Source of the DNA: Ochotona curzoniae
Lineage: Eukaryota; Chordata; Mammalia; Lagomorpha; Ochotonidae
Direction of reading: 5' to 3'
NCBI RefSeq assembly: GCF_017591425.1
Contig: NW_024466459.1
Location: forward strand, 7,750,001 to 7,814,000
Length of the DNA stretch: 64,000 bases
The notes beneath the pieces are model-generated. The model had not been told where the DNA came from and ran no database searches. It worked only from the letters and a program-made list of their open reading frames with translations. The translations under genes and the position numbers were made by a program. Shown piece after piece: positions 33,490 through 43,566 of the stretch (the first letter of the stretch is position 1; each line of letters opens with the position of its first letter).

Positions 33490-35335
33490 CTGCTCCATGG
33501 GCATACAGGCAAGCTCTGCAGAGGCCACGGGGCTATGAAACGAGCCAACCCCTGGCCACCAGGAAGCCGCTCAGTTGAAAAGCACCCAGCGCTAAGGAGG
33601 CAAGAGGGGTGGCACAGAGGGGGCTTAGTTGGTGACTAAGAACACACATGGAGCCCTTGCTGCCAGCCCACCCAGCTCGGCTCTCACCTGTGAGGGGAGG
33701 CAGCCTGACCTCCAGTCCCCTCCTCAAGGTGAAATACCTGCTGATGATGCCTGGCTTGGCCACTAAGGATGCAGTTGGAGAACTGCAAGTTGTGCTGCCA
33801 CAACACAGCTGGGAGAGTCTGGAACTGCTGCCCACAGCCACATCTCTCCAAGCCTGGCACCACCCACCCATCAAGGCCTCTGCCCCCTATCACGCCAGAA
33901 TTAGAGCCTGGCTCCCCGTGGCTGCCCCCGTACCTACTGGCGGGATTACACCTGGATGAGCAGAATGTGTAAGAGCAGATTTTATTGGCATCATAAAAAT
34001 AAAAATGATCAAAATGGAGTCGGAGCCCAGCCAAACAGGTGATGTTAGAAGGAAAGTCTGCCACTGCCAGCCTCTAGCCATCTGTCCCCCATCATCCTCC
34101 TGGCCTGGTCAGCCAGACTCCTGAGACACATTCTAACCAGGATGCCCTAGGAGCTGTCACCCTGCATCACGAAGGACGCTGGCCAAGGACACACAGATCT
34201 AAAAGGAAGCCTGGCTGGGCAGCCGGGCATCAGTGGCTTCCAGACAAATACCCAGGGATGGCTACCACCAGCCATGCCTGGTACCCAGAGCCCTGGGGAA
34301 CAGACAGAATCCAAGGGCTCCCCAAAGTACGGCCTGAGCACATGCCCTTCACCCAGGCAGTCCTGCTGATGCTGTGTTTGCTGTGGTGTCCATGGCACAG
34401 GCCTTCTGGGACTCCTGCAGAGCCAAGTGGAAAGAACGTTCCACATCCAGCCGTCCACCTGCTCCTTCTCTATGGAGCGCCCCCTGCTGCCCTATCCACA
34501 GAGGATGTATTCCAAGCCCCCAGGGCATGCTGGGACCTCAGGGCGTCCCGAATCTAACATGGACACCATGTCCTCCCTAATCTGCTTTGGGCATAGGAGG
34601 AGAGCAACAGCAGAAAGTCAGAACAAGTACAACCACAGGCAGACGAGCAACTATCAAAAACGTATGAATGGCTGACCTCCAGAAGTTTCCATTTAGCATC
34701 CTCAGACCTTGGAAAGTGGATAAGGGGAGAACCACTGGGCTGTGAACGAGAAACCCAGCAAGGAGGTGGTGGGGGATAGTGGGGCAGGGGTGTGAGGGAT
34801 GAGGACTTTCAACACTCAAAGCCCAAATGCCCTCCCCTCGCCTGCTGTTACACAGCCCTTGATGGCTTTGCCCACTGCCCAGGTCAGCATCCACTGCACA
34901 AAGAGGCTCCTGAGGCCCTGCCATGGGCTCTGGCTTCAGAGCTGCCCCAGAGGTCCACACGGGCCAGGGGACAGAGCCTTTTGTAAGTCCAGTGCCACAC
35001 AACTCTGAAGACAAAAGTCTTGGTGACAGGCCGGATCCTCAGCACTTGGCCCTCCCACCCTGTCCTTGCTACCAAGCACAATTCTTCCTTCTTGTGTAGG
35101 CAGGCCCCACCCACAGGACCACTGCAGTGGTCAAGGTCAGGGGAAGGGGTGTTCCCACAGGCCAGGGGCACAAGCTAAGGCCCTGGCCTACCGGAGACAG
35201 AGTCTGCTCTCATCAGGGGTAGATAAGGATGGTTAGGACCTTAAGCGCGGTGGCAGACACCCAGCACGGAAGGGCCAGAGCAGATGGAACCCAAAGCAGA
35301 ACCCCCAAGCAAACTGCTCACGTGCTGCCTTGCTG
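33490..35335. other. Unique non-coding sequence, no gene seen
   Basis: An AT-richer stretch near 33968-34015 ('agagcagattttattggcat' followed by 'cataaaaataaaaatgatc') may be a small conserved or retroposed piece but has no clear identity. The remainder is GC-rich and featureless apart from a CTCF-like motif at 34477. Confidence 0.45.
34477..34490 (-). promoter_or_regulatory. CTCF-like motif, strong, minus strand
   Basis: On the minus strand GCAGCAGGGGGCGC matches the CTCF core pattern CCASYAGRKGGCRS at 13 of 14 positions, including the AG-GG-GGC block. Only the first position differs. CTCF binds such sites at insulators and loop anchors. Occupancy cannot be judged from sequence. Confidence 0.5.
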
Positions 35336-35339
35336 ATGA

Positions 35340-35425
35340 GATCTGAGGTTTCTTACATGGAGTAATCAGCGTAATCGGATCACGGGAGGTGTTAACTGGA
35401 TTAGGCGGAAGGCTTCCCAGTGACT
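35340..35425. promoter_or_regulatory. Candidate enhancer with K50-homeodomain site cluster (island 9)
   Basis: Three TAATC-type cores in about 45 bases: GTAATC at 35362-35367 and again at 35371-35376 (9-bp phase), and GGATTA at 35398-35403 (minus-strand TAATCC). OTX, PITX, GSC and CRX-class K50 homeodomains bind TAATCC/TAATC. 'ggtgttaactgg' lies between. Single-copy and AT-richer than its flanks. Confidence 0.45.
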
Positions 35426-35924
35426 ATCAGGTAGCACCCGGGCTGGGCACATGACAAGGACTGGTGCCAGCCTTGCCATCCGTCCCTTGGGCACCGCTAG
35501 TGAGAACGGACCTGCGTGGTACTCTGCAGGTGCGCTGGCTCCTGTAATCTGCATGAGGAATTCAAAAGCGTCCTCACAGAAATCTCGATGTTTGGAGGGG
35601 AGATGGAAGAAGCCCCCTGGAACTCAGAATTACAAGGAAGTCTTGTCCCATCAGCCCTCTCTGATGAGGAGCCCAGCTGGGGCACTGCCCACCCTCACCA
35701 GCCTGGGTGAGGGCCAAGAAGCTCAGGGGCATTTGTGGGTTCCAGCAGGTGGTCAAGCAGCCCCCTCAGCCTTCTACAGCCAGAGTGTTGTACTTGCCCA
35801 CTGGGCAGCACAGGGTCCCGTCCTCAGCCGCTGCCATGCTGGGTATAAAGATGCTCTCACTCCCACCTCCCACCTGGTGCCGCTTACTCTGACCACTGGA
35901 GAGGCAATACCTTGGCCACACCCA

Positions 35925-35938
35925 CCAGAAGGTGGCAG
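35925..35938 (+). promoter_or_regulatory. CTCF-like motif, strong, plus strand
   Basis: CCAGAAGGTGGCAG matches CCASYAGRKGGCRS at 13 of 14 positions. It points away from the minus-strand motif at 34477, so the two are divergent, about 1.4 kb apart. Confidence 0.48.
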
Positions 35939-35994
35939 TGGGAATACGGCAGGCATGGCAGAGGTAAGCAGGAGCTCCTACTCTCACTCCCTGC

Positions 35995-36160
35995 TCTGTC
36001 AAGACGCCCTTTCTTCCCCTGGTTAGATGTGTGCATGCACATAATACACACGTGTGCACATGGGTGTATGAGCACACATGCACAAATACAATACATACGT
36101 GTACACAGGCATGCACAGTAATACGCACATGCAAATGAACACACACACACGCAAACAGTC
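35995..36160. repeat. CA-rich imperfect simple repeat
   Basis: Alternating purine-pyrimidine CACA/TACA/CATG tract. A second GT/GC-rich tract lies at about 36493-36525. Confidence 0.85.
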
Positions 36161-39100
36161 TCCTCCTTCTGCCCACTTCACTCTCCCTCTAGGCCTATCA
36201 GCCTCCCATGTCCACACGTTTTCCTCATCTTGGCTTCGGCGCATCTCCCTGGTCAGCATGTAAAGCCAAGAGGCTCTGCTGGCCTCCTGCCCCTGTTGCC
36301 GCACCCTTACTCCCACCTGAAGGATAGCAGCACGCAGCTAGCATCTGTTCATTGGGTGAATTCCTGAGGGCACAAGTGGGCTGGCGGCAGGACTAGGAAG
36401 GCGGGAGCTGGGGAAGGTGTAAGATCAGCACAGGACGCAGGCCTGGGGGACAGGGGGTGCGTGCGCAGAGGGTTCCTGTATAGACAGCACAGGGGTGTGT
36501 GTGTGTACGCGTGCACGCATGCACAGGGGGTGCCCTCATATATGTATAGGGCATCCCACACATATGTGTACATGGACAAAAATAGTTCCACACAGGGAAG
36601 ACAGAAGCAAGTGGCAGTGGGTATGGCTGGAGGACCGGAGCAGGGATCGGGGTGGGGCACACTTCCTTTACACTGTTTGCTGTGAGATTCTCTTACCCTG
36701 TGGCTCCTGTCTTGGGGTGGGGAGACCTCATGGGCAGCTTTGGGGGGGGGCACATGAGACTCAAAACAGAGGGTCTGTGGGGCCCAGGGATGTCATCTCT
36801 GTTCCCAGCACCAGGGTCCCTCAGGGCCTGCAGCTCGTACCTGAGCATCACTCCAGGAAGTGCCCATGCCATGTGCTGCTGCAGGGTTCCCGGGGATAGG
36901 GAGTGAGCAGGCCTGTTGCCCAGGCCCCCCTGGATGGCCCTAGCTTTTCACTACAGCTCCAGGTACAGGTCGGGATGCTGGGGTATAGGGGTTCCAGCTG
37001 ATGGGGTTCCAGGTAGAGGGACGCAGAGCAGGCCTGGCACCCCCCACTCCCCTGTCTTCTCAGGAATGCTTGGGGGCAGCCAGGAGGGCAGTAAGGCAGG
37101 GCAAGGGGGTGAGAGGGACAGACCCCATCCTGTTGGGCTCCCTGTCACTTGACACGGCTGCCAAGCAGCTTGAGGGGTTGGTAGATGTGGCCCAGACTGG
37201 TGACGGGGAAATCTCTCAGATGGAAATCACACCGAGTTAGAGGCCCCAGCAGCTGCCCTTCCTGACCCAGGCTGGGATATACAGGTCAGAAGAAAGCCTG
37301 TGAGACAGAGCTACTGGCTGGGGCAATGGGATGGGTGGGGAGGGACCCAGGGGGTGGCCCTGGGGTCAGGAAACAGATAGGGGAGCCAGCACACCTGGGG
37401 GGCTAGTGTGAAGTGTGAAAGCCTGAGTATTACACCTGGCCTGGGGTCCCAGGCAGGCGGCCACACTCAACTTGCAAAAGCCTCACTTTGCTTATCCATC
37501 CTGCCATGATGCTCTGTGCTTCAACTGGAAAGTGGTGCTACCTGGTCTGCATGGCTGCTTTTCAGCATCCCTACAGGCCCCAGCAATGGGGGCCCCCGTG
37601 AAGGAGGAGGAAGGATGGAAAGCCCTGGGCGGAGATGATGGGCTCTTGCATTTGTTCCATAACATTCGCAGGTGGCAGCTCCCCTGCTGTATGCAACAAG
37701 TGAACAACCCAGGCAGAGGGAGCAGACAGGGCTTCGTGGGCTTCTCGGGTAGTTCTCGTGTGTCAGGCCACCCTGCCACCCCAGGCTTCATACCCTGTTT
37801 CATCCCATGCAGATCTGGGCCCACGCGTCCTCCTCCTGGAAGCCCTCCTTCCCTTTTCAGCACTCATACCCAAGGGTCCCACCCAACCTGGGACTTGAAG
37901 GACTCTGGCCTGCAGGGCTTGCAAAGGGAGGTTCTGGGCAGATGCTGGCCACCAGTGTGCCCAGGGGGACAGCAAGTGCAGTAGAGAGTGGAGTCTGGTT
38001 GTCAGAGCATGCCAAGATCAAATTGAGGGGTGGGAGCTGACCCCACAATGAGGCTCACATGGGGTCCTGGCATCAGCTGGTGGCCAAGTGCACCTGCTGC
38101 CAGGGCCCCATAATCTCGGGCCTTCTGCATCACATCTTCCTGTGGCAGGGGCCGGAGGTGGGGGGCAGCAGTCCCAAACCCCAATCCTCCCAGGCTAGGC
38201 CTCCGGGTCACTGGAGGGCAGCCACATGGGACCATGCTGGCTGGCTCAGTCAACACGGAGTGCCCTGACAGCCAGCTGGCCAAGCTGCCCCAGGCCCCAG
38301 CCAATTTAAATCGTTGATGCCCCAGCCTTGTTTACGACTCAATAAAACCTATAACACAGATACTGCCCGTCTTTCCTGCTCTCCCCACCCCATTCCAACT
38401 GCCATCCAGCCTGGCTCTCACTCCCTTGTATGCCATTTGGCTTGCTAAGAGGAACCACTTTGAACAGGCACTGTTGGCCAAAGGGTAGAGGGGGGTGTCT
38501 TCTATCAGGGGCTCCCTGCAGTGCTGCTAGAGCAGCAGATTCCAGCCCAGCACACCCCAGACCTCGCCTGGACTACTGAGTAGTCCTGGGAGCTGAGGCA
38601 GTGAGGCCCTAGGCCTCTCACAGCCCCTCTGCCCCTTCTGCTTCCACGATGAAATGGATGAAGCAGGCATCGGGTACTGGTGGTGTCCAGCTGGCGACAT
38701 TGTTGGAACTTGCTGGCACTGCAAAGAAACAGAGCCTGCGCTTCAGGAGCACACGGCAGAGGCGCAAGGCACCTGCAAGGGGCTGCCACTTCTCCCTCTT
38801 TTCCCAGCCCGAGCCAAGGAATTACTGGAAGGTTCCAACTGGACATTGTCCAGTTTTACAATGCTGTTTCTAACAGTGCTCAGTCCTAGGCCACAGGGAG
38901 CATGAAGACACAACACTCCCCCTCTTCCAATTTGCTTTCACATCCAACACGGCCCAGACTCCATTTCTCCACTCTGAATCAGCCCTCTGCTTGCTGGGTC
39001 ACCGGCCCCTTCCCTGCCTCACGCCCCAGCTATGCCTGACAGCACCCCGTCTGCCCCTGGATTCCCTAGTGCCTGGTCTCCCCCAAGGGGATAGAGCAGC

Positions 39101-39824
39101 TTCCCCCAGGCCTCTCTGCTGGCTGCACCCCTCTGTCTCACACACCCAGGACCATCTGTCCAAGTGTGTGGCCACAGAGGCGGTGCAAAAGTTAAACATC
39201 CATTTAGAACAGACACTGAATCTTTTCTCTAACTGTGGTCACTAAACAAACAGCCTCAAGCACAAGGGGAGGTCCTGTGTCATCTTCTTTGGAAAAAGCT
39301 AGGGGAGGGGGCGGGGTAGACTGGCCCTGTGGCCCAAGCCCCAGGGGCCTGACCCTTCCTTGGCCTCCCCCCAGGCTTCTCATCCACCCGCTCAGCCGCT
39401 CTGGGCTTCTCCCCAAGAGCCCAGGGGTGGCAGCTGTGTGCCGGGGCCAGAGGCCACATCTGGAACACATGCTCTTCACTGAATTAGTGGCTCAGTCCCA
39501 AGCCCTAGCTCCCTTGATCCCCCCAAAGCCCTGTCCATACTGCTAACAAGGATGGTAATTTGTTCATTAAGAGCGAAAGGCCTGCTGGGAGGCCTCCTGC
39601 CCACCCAGAGCCCAGCCAGGGGGCAGGAGGAGGAGCTGAGGGGCAGGCGGGGTGGGGGGAAGGACAGCCTCTCCCAGGTCCCAGGGTCAGAGCTGTGAGC
39701 CTCGGGGGTAGGGCCCCACCTGCTCTGCTCACTTGGCCTGTGACTACCTGGAAGTGGGGATGCTTTGAGGACGGGACCATCCGGCAGCCCCAACCCAGCT
39801 CTTCTGCTCCGTGACAAGCCTTTG
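36161..39824. other. Unique non-coding sequence, no gene seen
   Basis: GC-rich DNA with no SINE and no clear ancient repeat. Minor points: a small AT-rich phrase 'gatggtaatttgttcattaa' (39551-39570), 'ctcaataaaacctataac' (38338-38355), and a CTCF-like CAGCCAGGGGGCAG at 39613-39626 (12 of 14). Overlapping open frames lack domain content. Confidence 0.45.
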
Positions 39825-39925
39825 CGGCCACACAATCGATGCAGACAACTCGATCTGGCATCAAGTCCCTGTGCAAACCACAGCCCATCAAGAGACATTT
39901 ATTGTCCTGAAAACAAACAGTCCCC
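39825..39925. promoter_or_regulatory. Possible conserved element (island 10, weak)
   Basis: 'gcggccacacaatcgatgca', 'actcgatctggcatcaagtc', 'aaaccacagcccatcaagag', 'acatttattgtcctgaaaac' is a locally AT-richer single-copy stretch with homeodomain-like ATCGAT, a RUNX-type ACCACA and an ATTGTC core. Compositional evidence only. Confidence 0.28.
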
Positions 39926-40196
39926 TCCCCCAGGGCCCGGCTGGTCCCATCTCCACTCCCCCGCCCTGGTATCCTTCGCCTGTCCTTGGAGCAGCTCAGA
40001 GCCACTAATCCAGGCCGTTCACTCCTTTGCATTCCAATCTCTGCCAGAGCTGGTCCAAGCTAGTCCAGCTCCCACAGGGGACAGGAAACCAGGGACAGGG
40101 TTTAGGGGTAGGTGGGGGAGGGGCAGGCCTCTCTGTGCAGGGACCCACCTGACTGAAACCCGTACCGTTTAACCACACAGAGCTCACAGGGTCAGG

Positions 40197-40500
40197 TCTT
40201 GGGTTGAACAGTGTCCCCCCACTCTGTGCTCATTTGGAACCTCCAGATGTGAGTTTAATTGGAGGCTAGGTGGCTGCAGGGGTAACAAAGCTAAAGTGAG
40301 ATCATTGTCCACAACCTTGTCCTTCTAAGAGGATGTTTTAGACATAGGGATGGGCATGCAGAGAAGTACAGAGGAGACACAGAGTGCTGGGGAAGGCCAC
40401 GTGATGAGGGAGGTAGAGACGGGAGCTGTGCACCTGCCAGCCAAGGAATGCCTCCACACAGCCAGCACCTCACACCCCCAAGCCGGAAGAGGCCTGGGTC
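40197..40500 (+). mobile_element. MLT1-type MaLR LTR fragment
   Basis: 'cttgggttgaacagtgtccc', 'gaacctccagatgtgagttt', 'ctaaagtgagatcattgtcc', 'ttgtccttctaagaggatgt', 'gcagagaagtacagaggaga', 'ggaaggccacgtgatgaggg', 'ctgccagccaaggaatgcct' track the MLT1 consensus (GGGTTGAATTGTGTCCCCC ... GCAAGCCAAGGAACGCC) in order. Ancient solo LTR, 3' part lost. Confidence 0.78.
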
Positions 40501-41067
40501 AGAGAGCCACCCAATGTATTCTGGGTAAGCATTGCTCGGGGCAGCCACATCAGTACAGGTAGGCAAAAGGGTTGGGGCAGCTTTGGCAAATAGCGGTCTG
40601 TAAGTAGGAGTGTCATACAACAAAGTCTCGAGACCAAGGCAGCAGAGCCCCCCATCATTGCTCAAAGGCATGCTCCCATGAGCTGCAGAGAGGTAGAGGA
40701 AGCCGGGCCCTGCATGGAAGACACCCAGCCAGAAGGGAGGCCGGGGCTGGAGGGGCCACCTCTCTCATAAGCACCCCAGCCATGGCCCCAGCCACCAGGC
40801 CCTGAAGATGCTGGCCTGCACCAGTCCCCGCAGTCTCTGGTTTCAGGCCAGTCCAGGAGGACGTGGACCCAAGGGGGCCAGCCCTGTGGTGTGTCATAGT
40901 CCTTGGCCCAGCGTGCTTTCAGGGAGGCCAGATGAAAATAAGGTTGGATGGCTTCCCCCCTCCCCCGCCCCATTTTCGGTCCCTTCCGTCTCAGGAAGAC
41001 CACAGAGGAAGGAGCACAAGGCACTCTGTGTTCGGGGCTGGGTGCCGCCCCCAGGCAGGGCTGCTGA

Positions 41068-41262
41068 CTTAGAGGTTCTCAACTCTGGCTTCACTCCCTG
41101 CCTGGGTCAGATCACCCCTTCCCCTGGGGCCGTCTGTGTACCGTGGGATGTTCAGCCGCATCCCAGCCTCTGCCTGCTGGCTGCCACTGGGAGGTACTCC
41201 CCTCTCCCTCCCCAGGGTGTGACAACCTCCCCGTGTCTGCAGGCCTTGTCACATGTCACCCA
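41068..41262 (-). mobile_element. MER20 hAT transposon, minus strand
   Basis: 'cttagaggttctcaactctg', 'gggatgttcagccgcatccc', 'agcctctgcctgctggctgc', 'cactgggaggtactcccctc', 'gtgtgacaacctccccgtgt', 'tgtcacatgtcaccc' match the reverse complement of MER20 (GGATGTTTAGCAGCATCCCTGGCCTCTACCCACTAGATGCCAGTAGCA). MER20 is eutherian-specific and reported to have supplied hormone-responsive regulatory elements in endometrial cells. Confidence 0.8.
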
Positions 41263-41368
41263 GGGATTCGGGCATCCCCACGGAGGCCAGCTCAGGCTCT
41301 CCCACAGATACCTCCCCTTTGAGGGGGCAGCGAGGGCCAGGAGAGACAGGGAATATGTGGGAAATAGA

Positions 41369-41411
41369 ATTAAAGAGGAGTTTATTTTGGAGCAAAAAAA
41401 AAAAAAAAAAA
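41369..41411 (+). other. Retroposition-like 3' end: ATTAAA then A18
   Basis: ATTAAA (41369-41374), a common polyadenylation-signal variant, stands 19 bases before an uninterrupted run of 18 A (41394-41411). This is the geometry of a retroposed polyadenylated RNA. The upstream 100 bases are not a recognisable gene or repeat. The following 41412-41620 is AT-rich and unclassified ('caaaaattttttgtactcac', 'tctgtgaacttttttgaaat'). Confidence 0.4.
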
Positions 41412-41624
41412 TCTTGTGAAATCTATGCATTCCAAGGTCCTTTAAGAAGCTCATGAAAAGGCCTATTAAAAAAAACTGCCTAAGTTCAAAAATTTTTTGT
41501 ACTCACCAAAGCATACATCGTTCTCTGTGAACTTTTTTGAAATCTCCTCTTGCTCATTCAGCCTGAAAAAGGGGAGGCCTTTTCTCCCAGGGGTCTCTTG
41601 CTAAGGAACACCCCCTCACCCACT

Positions 41625-41930
41625 TATTTTTTTAAAGATGTATTTATCAGAGAGAAGGAGAGACAGAGAGAAAGATCTTCTGTCTGCTGGTTCACTTCCC
41701 AAGTGGCCACAACAGCTAGAACTGAGCCAATCGGAAGCCAAGAGCTTCTTCCAGGTCTCCCACATAGGTGCAGGGTCCCAAGGCTTTGGGTCATCATCTA
41801 CTGCTTTCTCAGGCTACAAGCAGGGATCAGGATGGGAAGTGGAAAAGCTGGGATGCAAACCGGCACCCACATAAGATCACAGCACACGGAAGGCGAGGAT
41901 TTAGCCACTGGGCCATTGTGCCAGGCCCTG
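41625..41930 (-). mobile_element. C-type SINE, type B, minus strand
   Basis: Reversed tail 'tttttttaaagatgtattta', then 'cccaaggctttgggtcatca', 'ctactgctttctcaggctac', 'aagcagggatcaggatggga' and reversed head 'gaggatttagccactgggcc'. The block order identifies the pika-type subfamily. Confidence 0.92.
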
Positions 41931-42239
41931 TTCATGTGGAAGACTAGAACGTTCTGTGCACCTGCCATGGCAGACAAATGAAGAAAAGATTCCCCTCTTA
42001 TGTGAAATGTGGTTGCTTCTGGTTTTCAGGATGCTCCACACATTGGGATGGATGGGGTGCTACTGTAGGCAGGGCAGTCTCCCAGAAAGTGGGGAGCACT
42101 GGCCCTGACTCTTAATGCATAAGTAGGGCCACAGAACCCCCACTCCTTAGCCCCAGCTTTGTATTTCCTTCAGATCATTTCTAAATGCTCTTCCATTCTC
42201 CTATCTCCACAAACTGTCAGAGAAGCAGAATTCATCCCC

Positions 42240-42345
42240 TTTTTTTAAAGAAAGAAAATAGCAAGGTTCTGGAAGCTGCCAGGGGTCACACAGCTCATGG
42301 GTGCTGGAGCTGTATTCCCCCTAGGCCTGACTCCTGGCACAGCAC
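42240..42345 (+). mobile_element. MIR fragment (right half)
   Basis: 'gccaggggtcacacagctca', 'tgggtgctggagctgtattc', 'ccctaggcctgactcctgg' fits the MIR right half (AGGTCACACAGCTAGTAAGTGGCAGAGCTGGGATTCG). Confidence 0.65.
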
Positions 42346-42591
42346 AGGCCCTGGGGTCCCCTGCACATGGTCCACCTCCTGGGGTGCCTACCAGACTCTC
42401 AAGAGGAGCCCTGGGAAGGAGGTGTCAGAGAGAGGAGCGCAGTGAGGGGGACAGCAGGACCCACGGACAACCTGGCTGGGTGTGAGGACAGTGCCCGACT
42501 CAGAAGCCATGGCTAACCAGGCAGCAGTCACCCCCACCCCACCCAAGCCGCCATCCAACCCTGGCGACGCCACACGCAGGGAACGCCCGGC

Positions 42592-42642
42592 GGGCAGCTC
42601 CTGGACGCGGGCAGCGCCTGGACATGGGCAGCTCCTGGACAC
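42592..42642. repeat. Three-unit 17-bp minisatellite
   Basis: Units 42592-42608, 42609-42625 and 42626-42642 share gggcagcNcctggac. The period of 17 is not a multiple of three, which argues against coding. It sits in the most CpG-rich patch of this area (42541-42620). Confidence 0.92.
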
Positions 42643-43329
42643 AGGCGCCACCACGTCAGTGTCCCTGGCCCCAGGAGTGTTTGTTTCCAGGGCGAGGCTG
42701 GGAGGGGGCCCAGGTGGGGGTCGGCGGAAAGAACACTTTCACAGTCAGCACTGGGGGTTAGAGGGAGGGGCGGGGGGAACAGAGCTCCATTCACAGCTTT
42801 CCAGAAAGGCTGGAAAAGTCAACTCAACCAGAGACGCCTGCTTGGAGCCACCCTTCTCTAGTTGGCATGCCCCAAGTCTTCCCAGGGGGAGCACACAGCA
42901 CACACAGGCCCTGGGAAAGGGGCCCAGCATTCCTCCAAGGAGTTGCAGCAGTGGGTGGGCAGCTGCCTTCAGGGAGCGAGCACCAATACCCCTTCTTGTG
43001 CCAGCAGGGAGCAGCCAGCAGATTGGGCCCCAGTTCGAGGAACTCCCCGAGCCGCTGACCACTGTGGGGTGCAGGAGAGAGAAGGGCAATTCCAGGGCTT
43101 CAGGCCCTAGCTCCCTCATGGATAGAGAGATGAGCTAGGCTCTGCCCAGGGGGTAATGCCAAGGGCAGGACTGGCCGATCCCGGGGCTGTTCAGGAGGTC
43201 TGCACTCATCGCTGGAACACTTCCGCAAGAGCCACGGAGGGAAAGGACACGGGAGGGACAGCTGTCCGGGTCCGGCAAGTGACACCTCCAACAAGGACAT
43301 GCCCACCCTAGAGCAGAGCGCTGCTTCCA
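42643..43329. other. Unique non-coding sequence, no gene seen
   Basis: GC-rich single-copy DNA. The long plus-strand open frame across 42.5-43.1 kb (about 218 codons) is low-complexity, includes the minisatellite and has no domain. Confidence 0.5.
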
Positions 43330-43566
43330 ATACAGGCCCTGGTGCCTCTGCTCCAGCTCCCTGATAACACAGCCTGGGAGGCAACGGATGATGATTCCTG
43401 TGCTCCAGCCCTACCACCTGTGTGGGAGACCAGGATGGAGTTCCAGGCTCCTGGCTTCAGGCTGGCCCAGCCCTGGCTCGTGGAGTCATGTGGGGAGTGA
43501 ACCAGCAGATGGAAGATCTCTGTCTCTTTTTCTGCCTTTCAAGTAGATTCAAAGTCTCTCTTAAAA
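43330..43566 (+). mobile_element. C-type SINE, type A, head degraded
   Basis: 'ctctgctccagctccctgat', 'accacctgtgtgggagacca', 'ggatggagttccaggctcct', 'gtggggagtgaaccagcaga', 'tctgcctttcaagtagattc' with a short tail. The tRNA-like head is barely recognisable. Its 43502-43515 segment is CCAGCAGATGGAAG. Confidence 0.82.

Noticed and set aside
38338..38355. AATAAA signal near 38.3 kb as a gene 3' end
   Set aside because: Isolated hexamer with no coding sequence upstream. AATAAA is frequent by chance.
42541..42620. CpG cluster considered as a promoter CpG island
   Set aside because: Too short (about 80 bases) and flanked by CpG-poor DNA, with no promoter elements or adjoining exon.
42482..43138. 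Plus-strand open frame of about 218 codons
   Set aside because: It runs through a 17-bp minisatellite and low-complexity sequence, with no recognisable domain.
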